In this document: one piece after another, positions 44,711 through 54,199 of the stretch | Layout: the number at the start of each line of letters is the position of its first letter | Position numbering within the stretch: the stretch's first letter is position 1 | From: Primula veris | Taxonomy: Eukaryota > Streptophyta > Magnoliopsida > Ericales > Primulaceae | Length of the DNA: 64,000 nt | NCBI GenBank assembly: GCA_963682055.1 | Contig: OY821748.1 | Location: 26,314,661 to 26,378,660 of the forward strand | Reading direction: 5' to 3' | Program-made: the position numbers and the translations under genes | The notes under the pieces: model-generated | Databases searched by the model: none | What the model was told of the DNA's origin: nothing | The model's input: the letters and a program-made list of their open reading frames with translations, nothing else

Positions 44711-46020
44711 AGATTAAACGGTGGTCAAAGCACCAAGTTTTCCTTAATATTGGCTATTTATGCACAGATTATAAATAACTATTTAGAAGTCCGGGTCAAA
44801 AGCTAGAAAGAAGTTTTCTCATTAGATCACACCATATGTATATGTTCACACACTAGAACTAAAATTTAAGATCTATCAGGCTTCTTATTTCATATAATAA
44901 TAAAACTACAATGAGGGTCCCCTCTTTAATTAAAAAATATGTGGAGTTTCTCAAATAAGATAGTAACTACATCTAAAGATTTTCTGGATTTAAGGTGATA
45001 CGACACTTCTACCTTTTTAAGCAACCATTTAACTTTTACAAAGTTTGACTCAATATTACTTTAATGGAATGTGGGTAGAGATGATGAGGAATATTTTTTT
45101 TTTTAAAATTGTAGTTTGGCTTTCTCTGATAACGTCAATTAAAAAAATTGTACCGAGTAAAACATTTTTCTTCAATTTTCTCTTTGAACGGATAAATACA
45201 TACCATACCTATACGATACCTCAACTAAGCTTTATCTTTTGAACTTTTAAGGTGTACAAAAACAATGTAGTATATACTCAAGAATTAGTACTGGTATCGT
45301 AACTCACAAGAATAAAACCTGTTGATTTTTTGAGCATGCATTGTTTATATTTATTTTATATTTGTAAGTGGTTGCTTTTATATTTATTGAATATACGTTG
45401 TGTTAGAAAACTGTAAGCATAATAAAATTCAAAAAGGGTGGCCAGACATGAGAAGTATTAAACAAATGTGTGATTTAAATGAGTGTAGGTTGCTACACTT
45501 ACCAGATATCTCGCGGGACAAACTATTAGTCCTTTTAGAATAATAGTTTGTTCCGTAAGACAAAGTATACCACCGGAAGTTGTCAAGTAGGCAACTGGGA
45601 CTATCGAGGGGGCCTCCACCTTGAAAACTGTGTAACGGACTCAAGCAATAAATAAAAAATAAAAAAAAGGTTTGGTTAGGGATGAGAAATATCTAATTTG
45701 GTAACTGGGACTGGGTGAGGGGGACTTCCACACCTTGGGCACCTAGCAAGGTGACCTTGACTTGTGTACACATTGATGTGTCGATCTACCAAACCCATAA
45801 TGAGCTGTTTACACACCTGATTTGGGTGAGAGGAGGGGGGTTAGCTCTCCAATAATATTTTTTATTTGACGCTAAAATGAAACAATATCAATCGTTGGAT
45901 CAGATATATGAGCTGGAGTTCAAATTTTTATTTTAAAAGAAAAGAAAAAAAATTAGGGTTTCGCTTTTTTCTCTTTCCCTATCAAAATTCTCTCTCCTTC
46001 TCTCCTATGAAATACATATT
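44711..46020. other. Intergenic DNA
   Basis: About 1.3 kb, AT-rich with short GC-richer parts at 45440-45650. No domain, RNA or repeat that I can support. Confidence 0.45.
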
Positions 46021-46023
46021 TTA

Positions 46024-46249
46024 CAGAACTCTGGCCACCATTGTTGATAGGGCTGGGTTCGATCTGGTCTGGTTCGATTTTTGACAAAACCGAAACCGAG
46101 CATATTTTTCGGTCCAGTTTCGGTTTTTTTCGGTTTTATTTTTGATTTTTCGGTTTTTTTGGGTCTTTTTTGGTTCGGTTTTACTGAAAACCGAAACTGA
46201 CCCGATTTTTTTTCGGTTTTTGCAGAACTCTAGCCACCATTGTTGACAG
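46024..46249. mobile_element. Small hAT-like insertion flanked by a 27-bp direct repeat
   Basis: The sequence from 46024 (CAGAACTCTGGCCACC...) to 46050 recurs at 46223-46249 with two changes. Between them lies an ACCGAA/TTCGG-rich segment starting TAGGGCTGGGTTCG, and it shares the core CCGAAACCGAGCATATTTTT with 24912 and 25321. A 27-bp flank is too long for an ordinary hAT duplication (8 bp), so the flank repeat arose in another way. Confidence 0.55.
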
Positions 46250-46516
46250 TAATAAACCTTCACTTATTCAATAAACTTGCAAAATTTGTCAACCTTCTCT
46301 CCCTACATTGCTCGAACCATTTTATATTTTTTGAAAATAGATGGAACCATATGTTGGATGATTTATTGTTAAGATTTTTGTTTTCTCATATTGTCAATGG
46401 GTTACATAATACTCTATATTTTTACTAGATAGTTTATAATTTGATTGACGGTACATTTAAGTTTTTGTAATATAATTTTTTACTATTGTGAAATTGAGTT
46501 TTTATTATTGGCCGTA
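46250..46516. other. AT-rich spacer
   Basis: About 270 bases, no gene or repeat seen. Confidence 0.4.
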
Positions 46517-46776
46517 GTACTCACTCCGTTTTACAATACAATTCAACTTCTTAAAAACTAGCTTATTAAACAAAAACAATCCTTACACATTTTTTACACT
46601 CTTATTCCACTTTTATCCCCATTTTTATTAATGCACATTCTTCTAGAAACTTAAAATTATGGACAAACAAGTAATTTTACACAATATTCTTTTCTATTTT
46701 GGTAAATTGAACTTATATTGTGAAACAACCCAAAATAGTATACTGAACTTACATTTTGAGACGGATAAAATATGAT
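46517..46776. mobile_element. Degenerate Stowaway-like MITE
   Basis: The left end TACTCACTCCGTTTTACAAT resembles the CTCCCTCCGT terminus. The right side, reverse-complemented, carries ATCCGTCTCAAAATGTAAGT. Both have AACTT/AAGTT-type subterminal sequence. The right end is poorly preserved. Confidence 0.4.
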
Positions 46777-46929
46777 TTGGGGAAATAGAAGAGGGAATAT
46801 AAATGCATTATTGGGGGAATTAACATAAAGCTACCATACACCTATTATATTAATAAAAAGATAGCCTCAAAAATTAAATTATCAAAAACAATATTTCATT
46901 AATAATTAATAAAAAAAATAAAATTTCAT

Positions 46930-47400
46930 TCATCACTTCTGATCTCTTTCATCTCTCTCCTACTCTCACTCTCTCTCCAATCTATCTCTGCTATTCCTTC
47001 TCGCTCTCTCCGATCTCTCCTCCTTCCTATCTCTTTCCGATCTATCTCTCATCCGTCTCTCCAATATTTCTCTCCTACTCTTTTTCTCTATTTTCGATCT
47101 CTGCTCCTTCCGTTCTCTTTCCTCCATCTCTCTCCTCATCCCCTCTCTTTCCTCCATCTCTCTCCTCATCCCCCTCTTTCCTCCCTCTCCCTCCTCTCCC
47201 TTTTCGCTCTCTCCTCATTCCTATCTCTTTCTGATCTCTATCTCCTTCTTCTCTATCTCTCCAATCTTTCTCTTCTACTCCTTCTTTCTCTCTCCGATCT
47301 TTCCTATTTACTCCCTCTCTCTCCTCATCCCTCCTATTTCTGATCTCTCTCTCCTCCTTTCTCTCTATTTCTGATCTTTCTATGCTCCTCACTCTCTCTC
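46930..47400. repeat. Polypyrimidine (CT-rich) low-complexity tract
   Basis: Nearly 470 bases of C and T in TCTCTCC, GATCTCTC and CCTCCTT-type words with few purines on the + strand. It could form triplex structures. Confidence 0.85.
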
Positions 47401-47559
47401 TATGATGAAAATTGAAACGGAGACATCCGTCGGAATGGGCGGCGAGTGGGTAGAGCGGGGTCGATAACTCAAGGCTGATGCCGACGGAGATACGGTCGTC
47501 AAAGGAGAGACCCACAACGACGAAGTGGAATTTCGAGATTGAATGACGGGTAAATGTTG

Positions 47560-47940
47560 AATTTGTTAACTAGTGTATAACGTTAAAAAATAAGTGTATA
47601 AATTCCGTGAATTAAGTTTATGAAGTTGAAAATTATGGATATAAATTATGTAAATAATAATATAAATTCTTTAAATTACGGTATGAACTTTGAAAATAAG
47701 GGTGAACTTTACGAATTAGGGTATGAACTTTTGAAATAAGCGTATGAACTTTTGGAATAAACGGTATGAAAATATACAAATTAGGGTATTAACTTTTGAA
47801 ATAAGGATATGAATTTTTGGAATAAGGGTATGAACTTTTGGAATAAGGGTATGAAAAAATACAAATTAGGGTATGAACTTTTGAAATAAGTGTATGAAGT
47901 TTTTGAATAACGGTATGAAATATGCAATTAGGATATGCAC
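47560..47940. repeat. Minisatellite, ~20-21-bp units
   Basis: Head-to-tail copies near GGGTATGAACTTTTGGAATA, with AAATTAGGGTATGAACTT variants. Confidence 0.8.
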
Positions 47941-48198
47941 TTTTGGGTATCTTTTTATTAATTAGAAATTTTTGGTATGTTTTTGTTAATTTAGTTTCAA
48001 AAGTAGAATATTTTGTTAATTTATCCTTTATTATAAGGTGTGTTGGGCTTAGATTTCATCATTTTATAATTCTTTTACAAAGTTTAAATGAACTCTTAGA
48101 TCTAATCCAATGTTCAAGATGGTTTCAATTTAGCATCCAATAAAAAAATTATTGTTAGAATTATAAAATGCCCTGTTGTAAAAAATATAGATAAAATA

Positions 48199-48610
48199 TT
48201 GGCAACTTGGGTGCTTTTTCAAAAGTTGGTTCATTATGTTGCCATTTTGTGAAGTGTATAACTTGATATTTATTAATCATTTTACTTTCACTATTTTTGC
48301 AAGTTTTAGTAGGTCAAAGAATGAATACGAAACGCTTGAAATTATGTATTTTCATATATATACGAAATAGTTATTAGAGCTGCAATACGGTAACTTGAAC
48401 GCATTTTCAAAAATTGTTTTCTCATGTTGTCTTTTTGTGAAGTGTAGAAGTTGATATCTATTTAATCATTTTACTTTCACTATTTTTGTAAGTTTTAGTA
48501 GGTCAAGTAAGCAATATGAAACACTTAAAATTATCCATTTCCATATACATACGAGATAGTTATTAGAGCTGCAGTATGCTACCTTGGGGTGTTTTTCAAC
48601 ACTTGTTTTT
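48199..48610. repeat. Tandem repeat, ~188-bp unit, two full and one partial copy
   Basis: Units start near 48201, 48389 and 48578. They share AACTTG.G.G..TTTTCAA, TTGTGAAGTGTA, ATCATTTTACTTTCACTATT, AGTTTTAGTAGGTCAA and TAGTTATTAGAGCTGCA. They lie downstream of the transposase-OTU unit and may be its subterminal repeats. Confidence 0.8.
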
Positions 48611-48896
48611 TTTTTTTTTTTGTTTTTTTACAATTATTTTGTATTTTACCCGTATCTATGAGTTCATATATTAGAAATTAAGTCAATATGAAACATTAAG
48701 TAAATTGGCAATTTGGTGCCAATTCCCAATTTTTTTGAATGAAACAATGATAAATTATATAAATGTTATAAAATAAATTAACTTAATATGCAAACATTAA
48801 CTAAATTTCATAAAAGATATTAGTTAAACATGATAAATCACATATTTTTATTTGAGTCTCATCAAAAGCAGTTTGCAACAACTTGAAAAGAGTACT
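48611..48896. other. AT-rich spacer downstream of the transposase-OTU unit
   Basis: Includes a T run at 48606-48628. No terminal inverted repeat of the Mutator element could be fixed here. Confidence 0.4.
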
Positions 48897-49330
48897 CTAC
48901 ATAAAAATAAAAATAAAAATAAAAAATCTAATTATGCACTTGCTTTCCCGATTGTTTTTTAGCGCCATATATAAGTTGAAATTTGCTCGAAAAAGTTCCT
49001 TCCATGGCTCAGCAGCTTCAGTGCGCATTTTTTCCCACCGTGCTATAATACGTGGCATTGGGAAGATCCCTTCTTTAGGAATAAATTTAGCATAATGACA
49101 ATTGCTGACGTACACCATTACAGCAGAGATGTAATATGTCGTTCCAGGAGGCGGCCTAGTATAAAGAGGTAAAAAAGTGGCGTTCCACGTGTGTAATAAT
49201 CCATTTTTGCCTCGCATTAATGACAACAATACAATTGGGATATTATAATGAGATGCAATTAAAAAACCATAAGATGAAAATCTCATCCATTTGTCCAAGG
49301 GCAGTAGGATGATAAAAAATTTAAACTGGA
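48897..49330 (-). pseudogene. OTU-like cysteine protease domain, C-terminal half
   Basis: A 133-codon frame (up to 49298, open a little further upstream) with the pattern of the OTU domain that follows some plant Mutator transposases: YGFLIASHYNIPIVLLS, TFLPLYTRPPP, and the presumed catalytic His in SNCHYAKFIP, followed by MPRIIARWEKM. The N-terminal half with the DGN-x-GFR motif lies at 50472-50652, on the other side of an inserted foldback element (49340-50462). It is thus a severed part of one domain. The last 15 residues are Phe/Ile-rich and probably not original. Confidence 0.65.
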
Positions 49331-49339
49331 TAGAATATA
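49331..49339. repeat. 9-bp target-site duplication TAGAATATA, left
   Basis: Exact partner of 50463-50471. Nine bases is the Mutator signature. Confidence 0.85.
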
Positions 49340-49679
49340 GCGAAAATTAAGAATTGAACCATCAAAACAAAAGTATTTAAGGATTGGTCCGGATATAAAA
49401 TTTAATTAAGGATTGGACCATTATTTCTGAAACTAATTAAGGATTGGTACAATATATATAATACATATATTCTGTTTTAATATCACAGATATCTCTTTCT
49501 AAATCATATAATCAGCTCTCTGTCTCAATCAAACTTTCTCTCTCTACATACATATATAACTAACCTAAACCTACCACCACAATCGCTCCTCTGTCGTTCC
49601 CTCCACCTCCACCGCTGCCGTCGGAGGTTCGCTCCTCCTCCCTCTGGTCGTCGCCAGCGGCCTGCCTCCACCGCCGTCT

Positions 49680-49821
49680 GTGTATATATGTATATAAATA
49701 TATATCTATATATATGTATATCTATATCTATATATATGTATATATATACATATATATATATATATGTATATCTATATCTATATATCTGTCCAGTAGTCTG
49801 CTTAATACACCAGTAGTCAGC

Positions 49822-49855
<34 letters not shown>
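49680..49855. repeat. TA/ATAC microsatellites
   Basis: Mixed (TATATC)n, (TATATG)n and (TA)n runs inside the foldback element. Confidence 0.85.
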
Positions 49856-49860
<5 letters not shown>

Positions 49861-49974
49861 CAGTAGATATATATTTGCAATCGAACAAATTAATACTCTA
49901 GCACCGGTAGTCAGCTTAAAATAGTGCTGAGTAAGGTATAGTGGGAGAAGGTTCATAGCTGTATTCAGACTATT

Positions 49975-50160
49975 TTTATTTTATTTTTCAGACTGTTTTT
50001 TTTTTCAGACTGGTTTTTAATTAATTTATTTTTCAGACTATTTTTTATTTAATTTATTTTTCACACTATTTATTTTTCAGACTGTTTATTTTTCAGACTG
50101 TTTTTTAATTTATTTATTTTTCAGACTGTTTTAACAGACTGTTTTCAGACTGTTTTTTTT
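49975..50160. repeat. Minisatellite in foldback element (CAGACTGTTTT units)
   Basis: About nine imperfect units containing TTTTTCAGACT(G/A)TTTTTTA. Confidence 0.75.
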
Positions 50161-50462
50161 TTTTTTTTTTTTACGTTTTTGGATTTTTGTTGATTTTAGA
50201 TTTTTGTTGATTTTTTGGGATTTTTAAAAAAAAGTCGTGTTTTTTTGGGTTTTGCCTCTTTTGTTTTTTTTTTGGATTTTTTCATATTTTTTTTTTATTT
50301 TTTCATTTTTGCATTTTTATTTTCTGGAATTTTTTCGTTTTTTCTGATTTTTTACATTTTTATTGGTTAGTTAGGGGAAATTGACAAATCCTTAAATAGT
50401 TTCAGTTTCATGGACCAATCCTTAAATACTTTTATTTTCATGGTCCAATCCAAAATTTACCC

Positions 50463-50471
50463 TAGAATATA
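50463..50471. repeat. 9-bp target-site duplication TAGAATATA, right
   Basis: Exact partner of 49331-49339. Confidence 0.85.
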
Positions 50472-50652
50472 ATCATATCCATAACCTTCAAATTCGAGAT
50501 TGTTAAACAAATCATAATAAACTCATTTCATTTATTGCGTACTAATCATTTTTCCCATTTTATTTACCCATCACTTTTACAATTACTCGGAACCCACCGT
50601 TACCATCTCCACGCACATCATAAATTGTATCGATGTAATTATGTAACGTGGG
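50472..50652 (-). pseudogene. OTU-like protease domain, N-terminal part, active-site codon changed
   Basis: Directly after the TGA that ends the transposase frame (50653-50655), the same frame reads on as an OTU domain start: YIDTIYDVRGDGNGGFRVI. OTU proteases have DGNCGFR at this place with Cys as nucleophile. Here the codon at 50596-50598 is GGT (Gly). After about 20 more residues there are stops and a shift, with a weak trace of the following helix (W...VRN). Together with 48897-49330 it forms one OTU domain split by the insertion. Whether the Cys change came before the insertion cannot be told. Confidence 0.65.
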
Positions 50653-52713
50653 TCATATTTGGTCACTGTACGGGAAGCTTTGCCTAGTGGTGGTGGGGTT
50701 ACTTGTCGGTTTTCGCGTCCTCCTAGTTCGGTTGACATTTACCTTCGGTGTTTCTTCCGCTTTACCCTTGCATTTATCTCTATTAGCACTAGCACTCTCT
50801 TTCTCCACATACTCCCATCCTGACTTATCTCTCTTACTAGAATTGTCTACTTTTCTAGGTCTCTCCCTATTTTGTCTCACTTCAGGATCATTCATGAATG
50901 TTCTAGATGGTAAGGTTATCTCTCGGAGTTGTGTTTTCATGTGCCATTTTTCAACATTAGTTTTGGTAGAATAAACACTTTTAAACTCTTCTATATCACC
51001 CTCTACCCCATAATCATCGTTGTTTCCATTGTCATCAATTACATCTAATTTTTTCCAGAATCTATGGACATATTCTAGTGAAATAGACTTTCCGAATAAA
51101 ATATGTTCACTCATAATATGATGACAAGGTAACTTGTGAGAGAATTTTATTCCACAAGAACAATTGTCATCAGACTCACCACTATATTTTTTGTGTTCTT
51201 CAAATAATAAATCAAAGGCATGGTGTGTGATATACGACCTAAGATTTTTAAAGAGAGGTGTCCGTTCTGAATGTGGAAAATATGACTTGCATTTATCCAA
51301 TTTCATCTTAATATCCCAAACTGTTTATTAAGGATTTTATTCACTTCTACCCAAACATTTTCAAGCGTGCCAGTATTTGTGGAAATAGATCTTTTTAGCT
51401 TTGCGTGTTGTTGTTCGGCCCGATTACTAGTTCTGTTACCTAGATGTGTTGTATGGTTGGTATTACATGCAACAAACTTATCGGTATAATCATTTAACAA
51501 CTTGTCTACATACTTAAGCATAGCATGATACGATTTATATAAGGAATTGAAATAAGATCGGTTATAATTGTAATCATCTATCGTCTCAACATCAACCACT
51601 AAACCCCAATTATCTAGAAACGTTTGCCTTTTCTCGTTTGGGATTTTTTTTTTTACAATTTTTCAAAACATTTTTGGCAATATGAAAAGTGTACAATATA
51701 TGATAAGAATCGGGAAAAATAACGGATAAAACACTTATCAATGTCATTTCTCTGTCGGTTACAAACACCCTGCGTAGTGTACAACCCTCCAATGTTTCTT
51801 TAAATTTTTCCAAAGCCCAGGTATAACTTTCATGAGTCTCATCCCTCATGAAAACAAAACCTAAACAATATGTTTGGTTCGTTGATGTCATCCCTAAGAC
51901 TTCTAGAAACGACATATTAAAATGGTTTGTCCTATATGTACAGTCCATTAACAATATATCAGGAAAAAATTTGAACATCCTTATAGAATCGGGGTGGGCA
52001 AAAAACAAGTTCTCTAGGCTGTGAGTTGTTGGGTTCATATTATAGAAGAAAGTATAGCGATGTCTATCCAACAATCTTATATTAGGTTTCTACCATATCG
52101 CTCTTTAACTTTCAGACCAGCCAAATAATTATGTATCGTTTTAGTGTTCGATACATTGTTAGAATTTCGATTTTTTATGGCCTCTAATATTTCACTAACT
52201 TTAAAACTATTTTGTCTTAAAGTTTTAACCATTTCTTTTTCCTCGTGTGTTAAACGAGCACGCCGTGCTTGCCCTTGAAGGTAAGTGGGAGGTGGGTGGT
52301 TATGGTGTCCATTTTCGACACGACACATCCATTCATCGTTAACTACGTAACCCTTAATGAAAAACGGACAATCTTTTTTTTTAGTACCTGAATTTATGGA
52401 AGACGACTTTTTCTTTTCGTAAACCTCCGATTTATCACACACAATATCAACATACGGTGCTCTCTCCCCCCCCCCCCCCCCCCCCCCCCCCCAACCACCC
52501 CCACCACCACCACCACCTAGGAATCGTAAGAATAAAACCCCAATTTCCAGTCACGTCACCAAGATCAGCAAGCATTTCATCCCTTGTATCCCAAGTTAAA
52601 TCATCAACTTCAAAATGTTCTGTATAGTCGGTTAGTTCCTCGTTTGAGCTACTGGAGGAATCAACATAATTGTTGTCCCGTTGGTTGTTGTTATAACCAT
52701 AGTCATAATTCAT
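50653..52713 (-). pseudogene. Mutator (MULE/FAR1-type) transposase, frameshifted
   Basis: Plant MULE transposases bind element ends and cut DNA with a DDE nuclease. Four overlapping frames on the - strand give the family order. 52713-52447: acidic N-terminus. 52442-52077: FAR1-type zinc domain (CDKSEVYEKK, CPFFIKGYV, GHHNHPPPTYLQGQARRARLT). 52074-51610: MULE DDE core, with Asp in LLMDCTYRTNHFNM and VTDREMTLI, then FPDSYHILYTFHI. 51599-51303: EQQHAKLKRS region. 51306-50653: SWIM zinc finger (CSCGIKFSHKLPCHH) and a basic tail. Frame breaks lie at the 27-base G/C run (52466-52492), near 52076, at an A run near 51645-51654, and near 51306. Two of these are in homopolymers and may be assembly or sequencing errors; the others look real. 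Confidence 0.85.
52466..52492. repeat. Poly-C run (27 bases) inside the transposase frame
   Basis: On the coding strand this is a G run encoding Gly repeats, next to a (GGT)n run. Frames on its two sides differ, so its length decides whether the N-terminus is in frame. Confidence 0.9.
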
Positions 52714-52851
52714 TTTTGAAGAGTGTTTTTGTTTGTTTTTGTTTTGAGAAATGAGTATTTTTGAAGAGTGAGTGTTTGTGTTTGATTTGAGAGATGGTTA
52801 CAATTGGCAAAAATTATCATATTTATAGCCAAATTCAAAAACTAAGTTTAT
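52714..52851 (-). other. Upstream region of the transposase
   Basis: AT-rich leader with TTTTTGAAGAGTG repeated twice (52713-52725 and 52753-52765). No defined promoter. Confidence 0.35.
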
Positions 52852-53650
52852 GTGTAGTCATTTTGAAGCTTCAATCATGCATTGAGAAATCACTTTCGGA
52901 TGGTGTTGTCATTTCATAATAAAAACAAGGTTCTGTGTTGTCAAATCAAATTAAAAAAATTCAAAAGTGAGTAAGTGTTGTTGGGTGATTTTTATGGATA
53001 GCTATCCAATGACATTTACACTACAACCCGTACATTTAACTTACGGTTTGTAATTTTTTTTTTACGTTTCATTATTCGTAATTAAAAAAAATCATGTTTA
53101 ATTTTTTTTAAAAAAATCATGTTTACAAGATTTAGTATTTTATAAAAAATTCATTTTTATTTTATCTATATTTTTAATAATAGGGTATTTAGTTTTTTAT
53201 AAAAAAAGTTCATCTTTAATTTTATTTTAAAAATTATGTGTAGTCATTTTCAAGTTTTAATCATACATTGAGAAGTCACTTTCGGATGGGGTTGTCATTT
53301 CATAATAAAAACAAGGTTCTGTGTTGTCAAATCAAATGAAAAAAATTCAAAAGTGAGTAAGTGTTGTTCGGTGATTTTTATGGATAGGTATCCAATGACA
53401 TTTACACTACAAACCGTAGATTTAATTTACGCTTTGTAATTTTTTTTTTACGTTTCGTTATTCGTAATTAAAAAAAATCATGTCTACAAGATTTAGTATT
53501 TTATAAAAAAAATCATTTTTATTTTATCTATATTTTTTATAATAAGGTATTTAGTTTTTTATAAAAAAAAGTTCATCTTTAATTTTATTTTAAAAATTAT
53601 GCGTAGTCATTTTCAAGCTTTAATCATGCATTGAGAAGTCACTTTCGGAG
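52852..53650. repeat. Tandem repeats upstream of the transposase, ~365-385-bp units
   Basis: Units begin at 52852, 53238 and 53601 (the third partial) with G(T/C)GTAGTCATTTT. Units 1 and 2 share GTTGTCATTTCATAATAAAA, GAGTAAGTGTTGTT, GATTTTTATGGATAG and CCAATGACATTTACACTACA. Such arrays are common next to the termini of Mutator-like elements. Confidence 0.85.
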
Positions 53651-54051
53651 ATCTTTAATTTTTTTAAAAATTCATGTTTAATTTTTAAAATTGGAGTAAA
53701 TTTAATTATTTTTATTGATATGACCAATATTGCAACTCTACTAAAGTAAAAAAAAAAATTCAAATCAACTAAACATGAAATTTGTCAAATCAATTTTTTT
53801 TATCTATATTTGTGTAAGCCTATATTTGTGTTTATTTTGAGAGATTGTTAGAATTGACTAATTTTATATAATAAAAAATCATGTTTAAAAGATTTATTTT
53901 GAGAAATTTATATAAAAAAAGTCATGTCTAAAAGATTTAGAATTTTTATAAAAAGTTTCTTTTTATTTTAAATATACGAATTGGGAATTTAGTTTTTTAT
54001 ATAACAAAAAAATCATGTTTAATTTAAAAAAAAATCATTTTCTTTATTCAC
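53651..54051. other. AT-rich spacer
   Basis: Related in composition to the repeat units (AAAAAATCATGTTTAA words recur). No gene. Confidence 0.4.
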
Positions 54052-54199
54052 GGGACTAATTTTCAATTTTTACAAAATGCAGAGACTGAAATGTAAATTC
54101 TGTAAACTTAGGCAAACGTAGAAAAAATGTACGGTTTGCCTGAAATTTACATAAATTACATTTCAGTCCCTGTATTTCGTAAAAATTGCAATTCAGCCC
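54052..54199. mobile_element. 148-bp palindromic MITE
   Basis: The left arm GGGACTAATTTTCAATTTTT and the reverse complement of the right arm, GGGCTGAATTGCAATTTTTA, match. They go on through GACTGAAATGTAA and AGGCAAACGTA. The loop contains GTAGAAAAAATGTACGGTTT, which recurs just outside at 54205-54225. No clear target duplication. Confidence 0.65.

Larger units (their letters stand above)
46811..47993. mobile_element. Foldback/Pack-MULE-like element with CT-rich, GC-rich and minisatellite parts
   Basis: The left margin GGAATTAACATAAAGCTACC...ATTAATAAAAAGATAGCC matches, inverted, the right margin GGGTATCTTTTTATTAATTAG...GGTATGTTTTTGTTAATTT (47944-47993). Inside are a pyrimidine-rich tract (46930-47400), a GC-richer, exon-like stretch (47405-47540) and a minisatellite (47560-47940). 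A clear 9-bp duplication was not found, so borders may be off by several bases. The frame of 146 codons on the - strand (47075-47515) is an Arg/Glu-rich product of the CT tract and is not called as a gene. Confidence 0.5.
49340..50462. mobile_element. 1.1-kb Mutator-like foldback element inserted in the OTU region
   Basis: It begins GCGAAAATTAAGAATTGAAC and, reverse-complemented, ends GGGTAAATTTTGGATTGGAC. The arms go on to share AAAAGTATTTAAGGATTGGT. An exact 9-bp duplication TAGAATATA flanks it. The interior has a CT-rich leader-like stretch (49495-49555), a GC-rich exon-like piece (49565-49680), TA/ATAC microsatellites (49680-49855), a minisatellite with units near TTTATTTTTCAGACTGTTTT (49975-50160) and a T-rich arm (50160-50370). 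No protein. The captured-looking GC piece makes it Pack-MULE-like. Confidence 0.85.

Noticed and set aside
47075..47515. 146-aa Arg/Glu-rich protein on the - strand
   Set aside because: Produced by translation of a CT-rich low-complexity tract; no domain and no start context.
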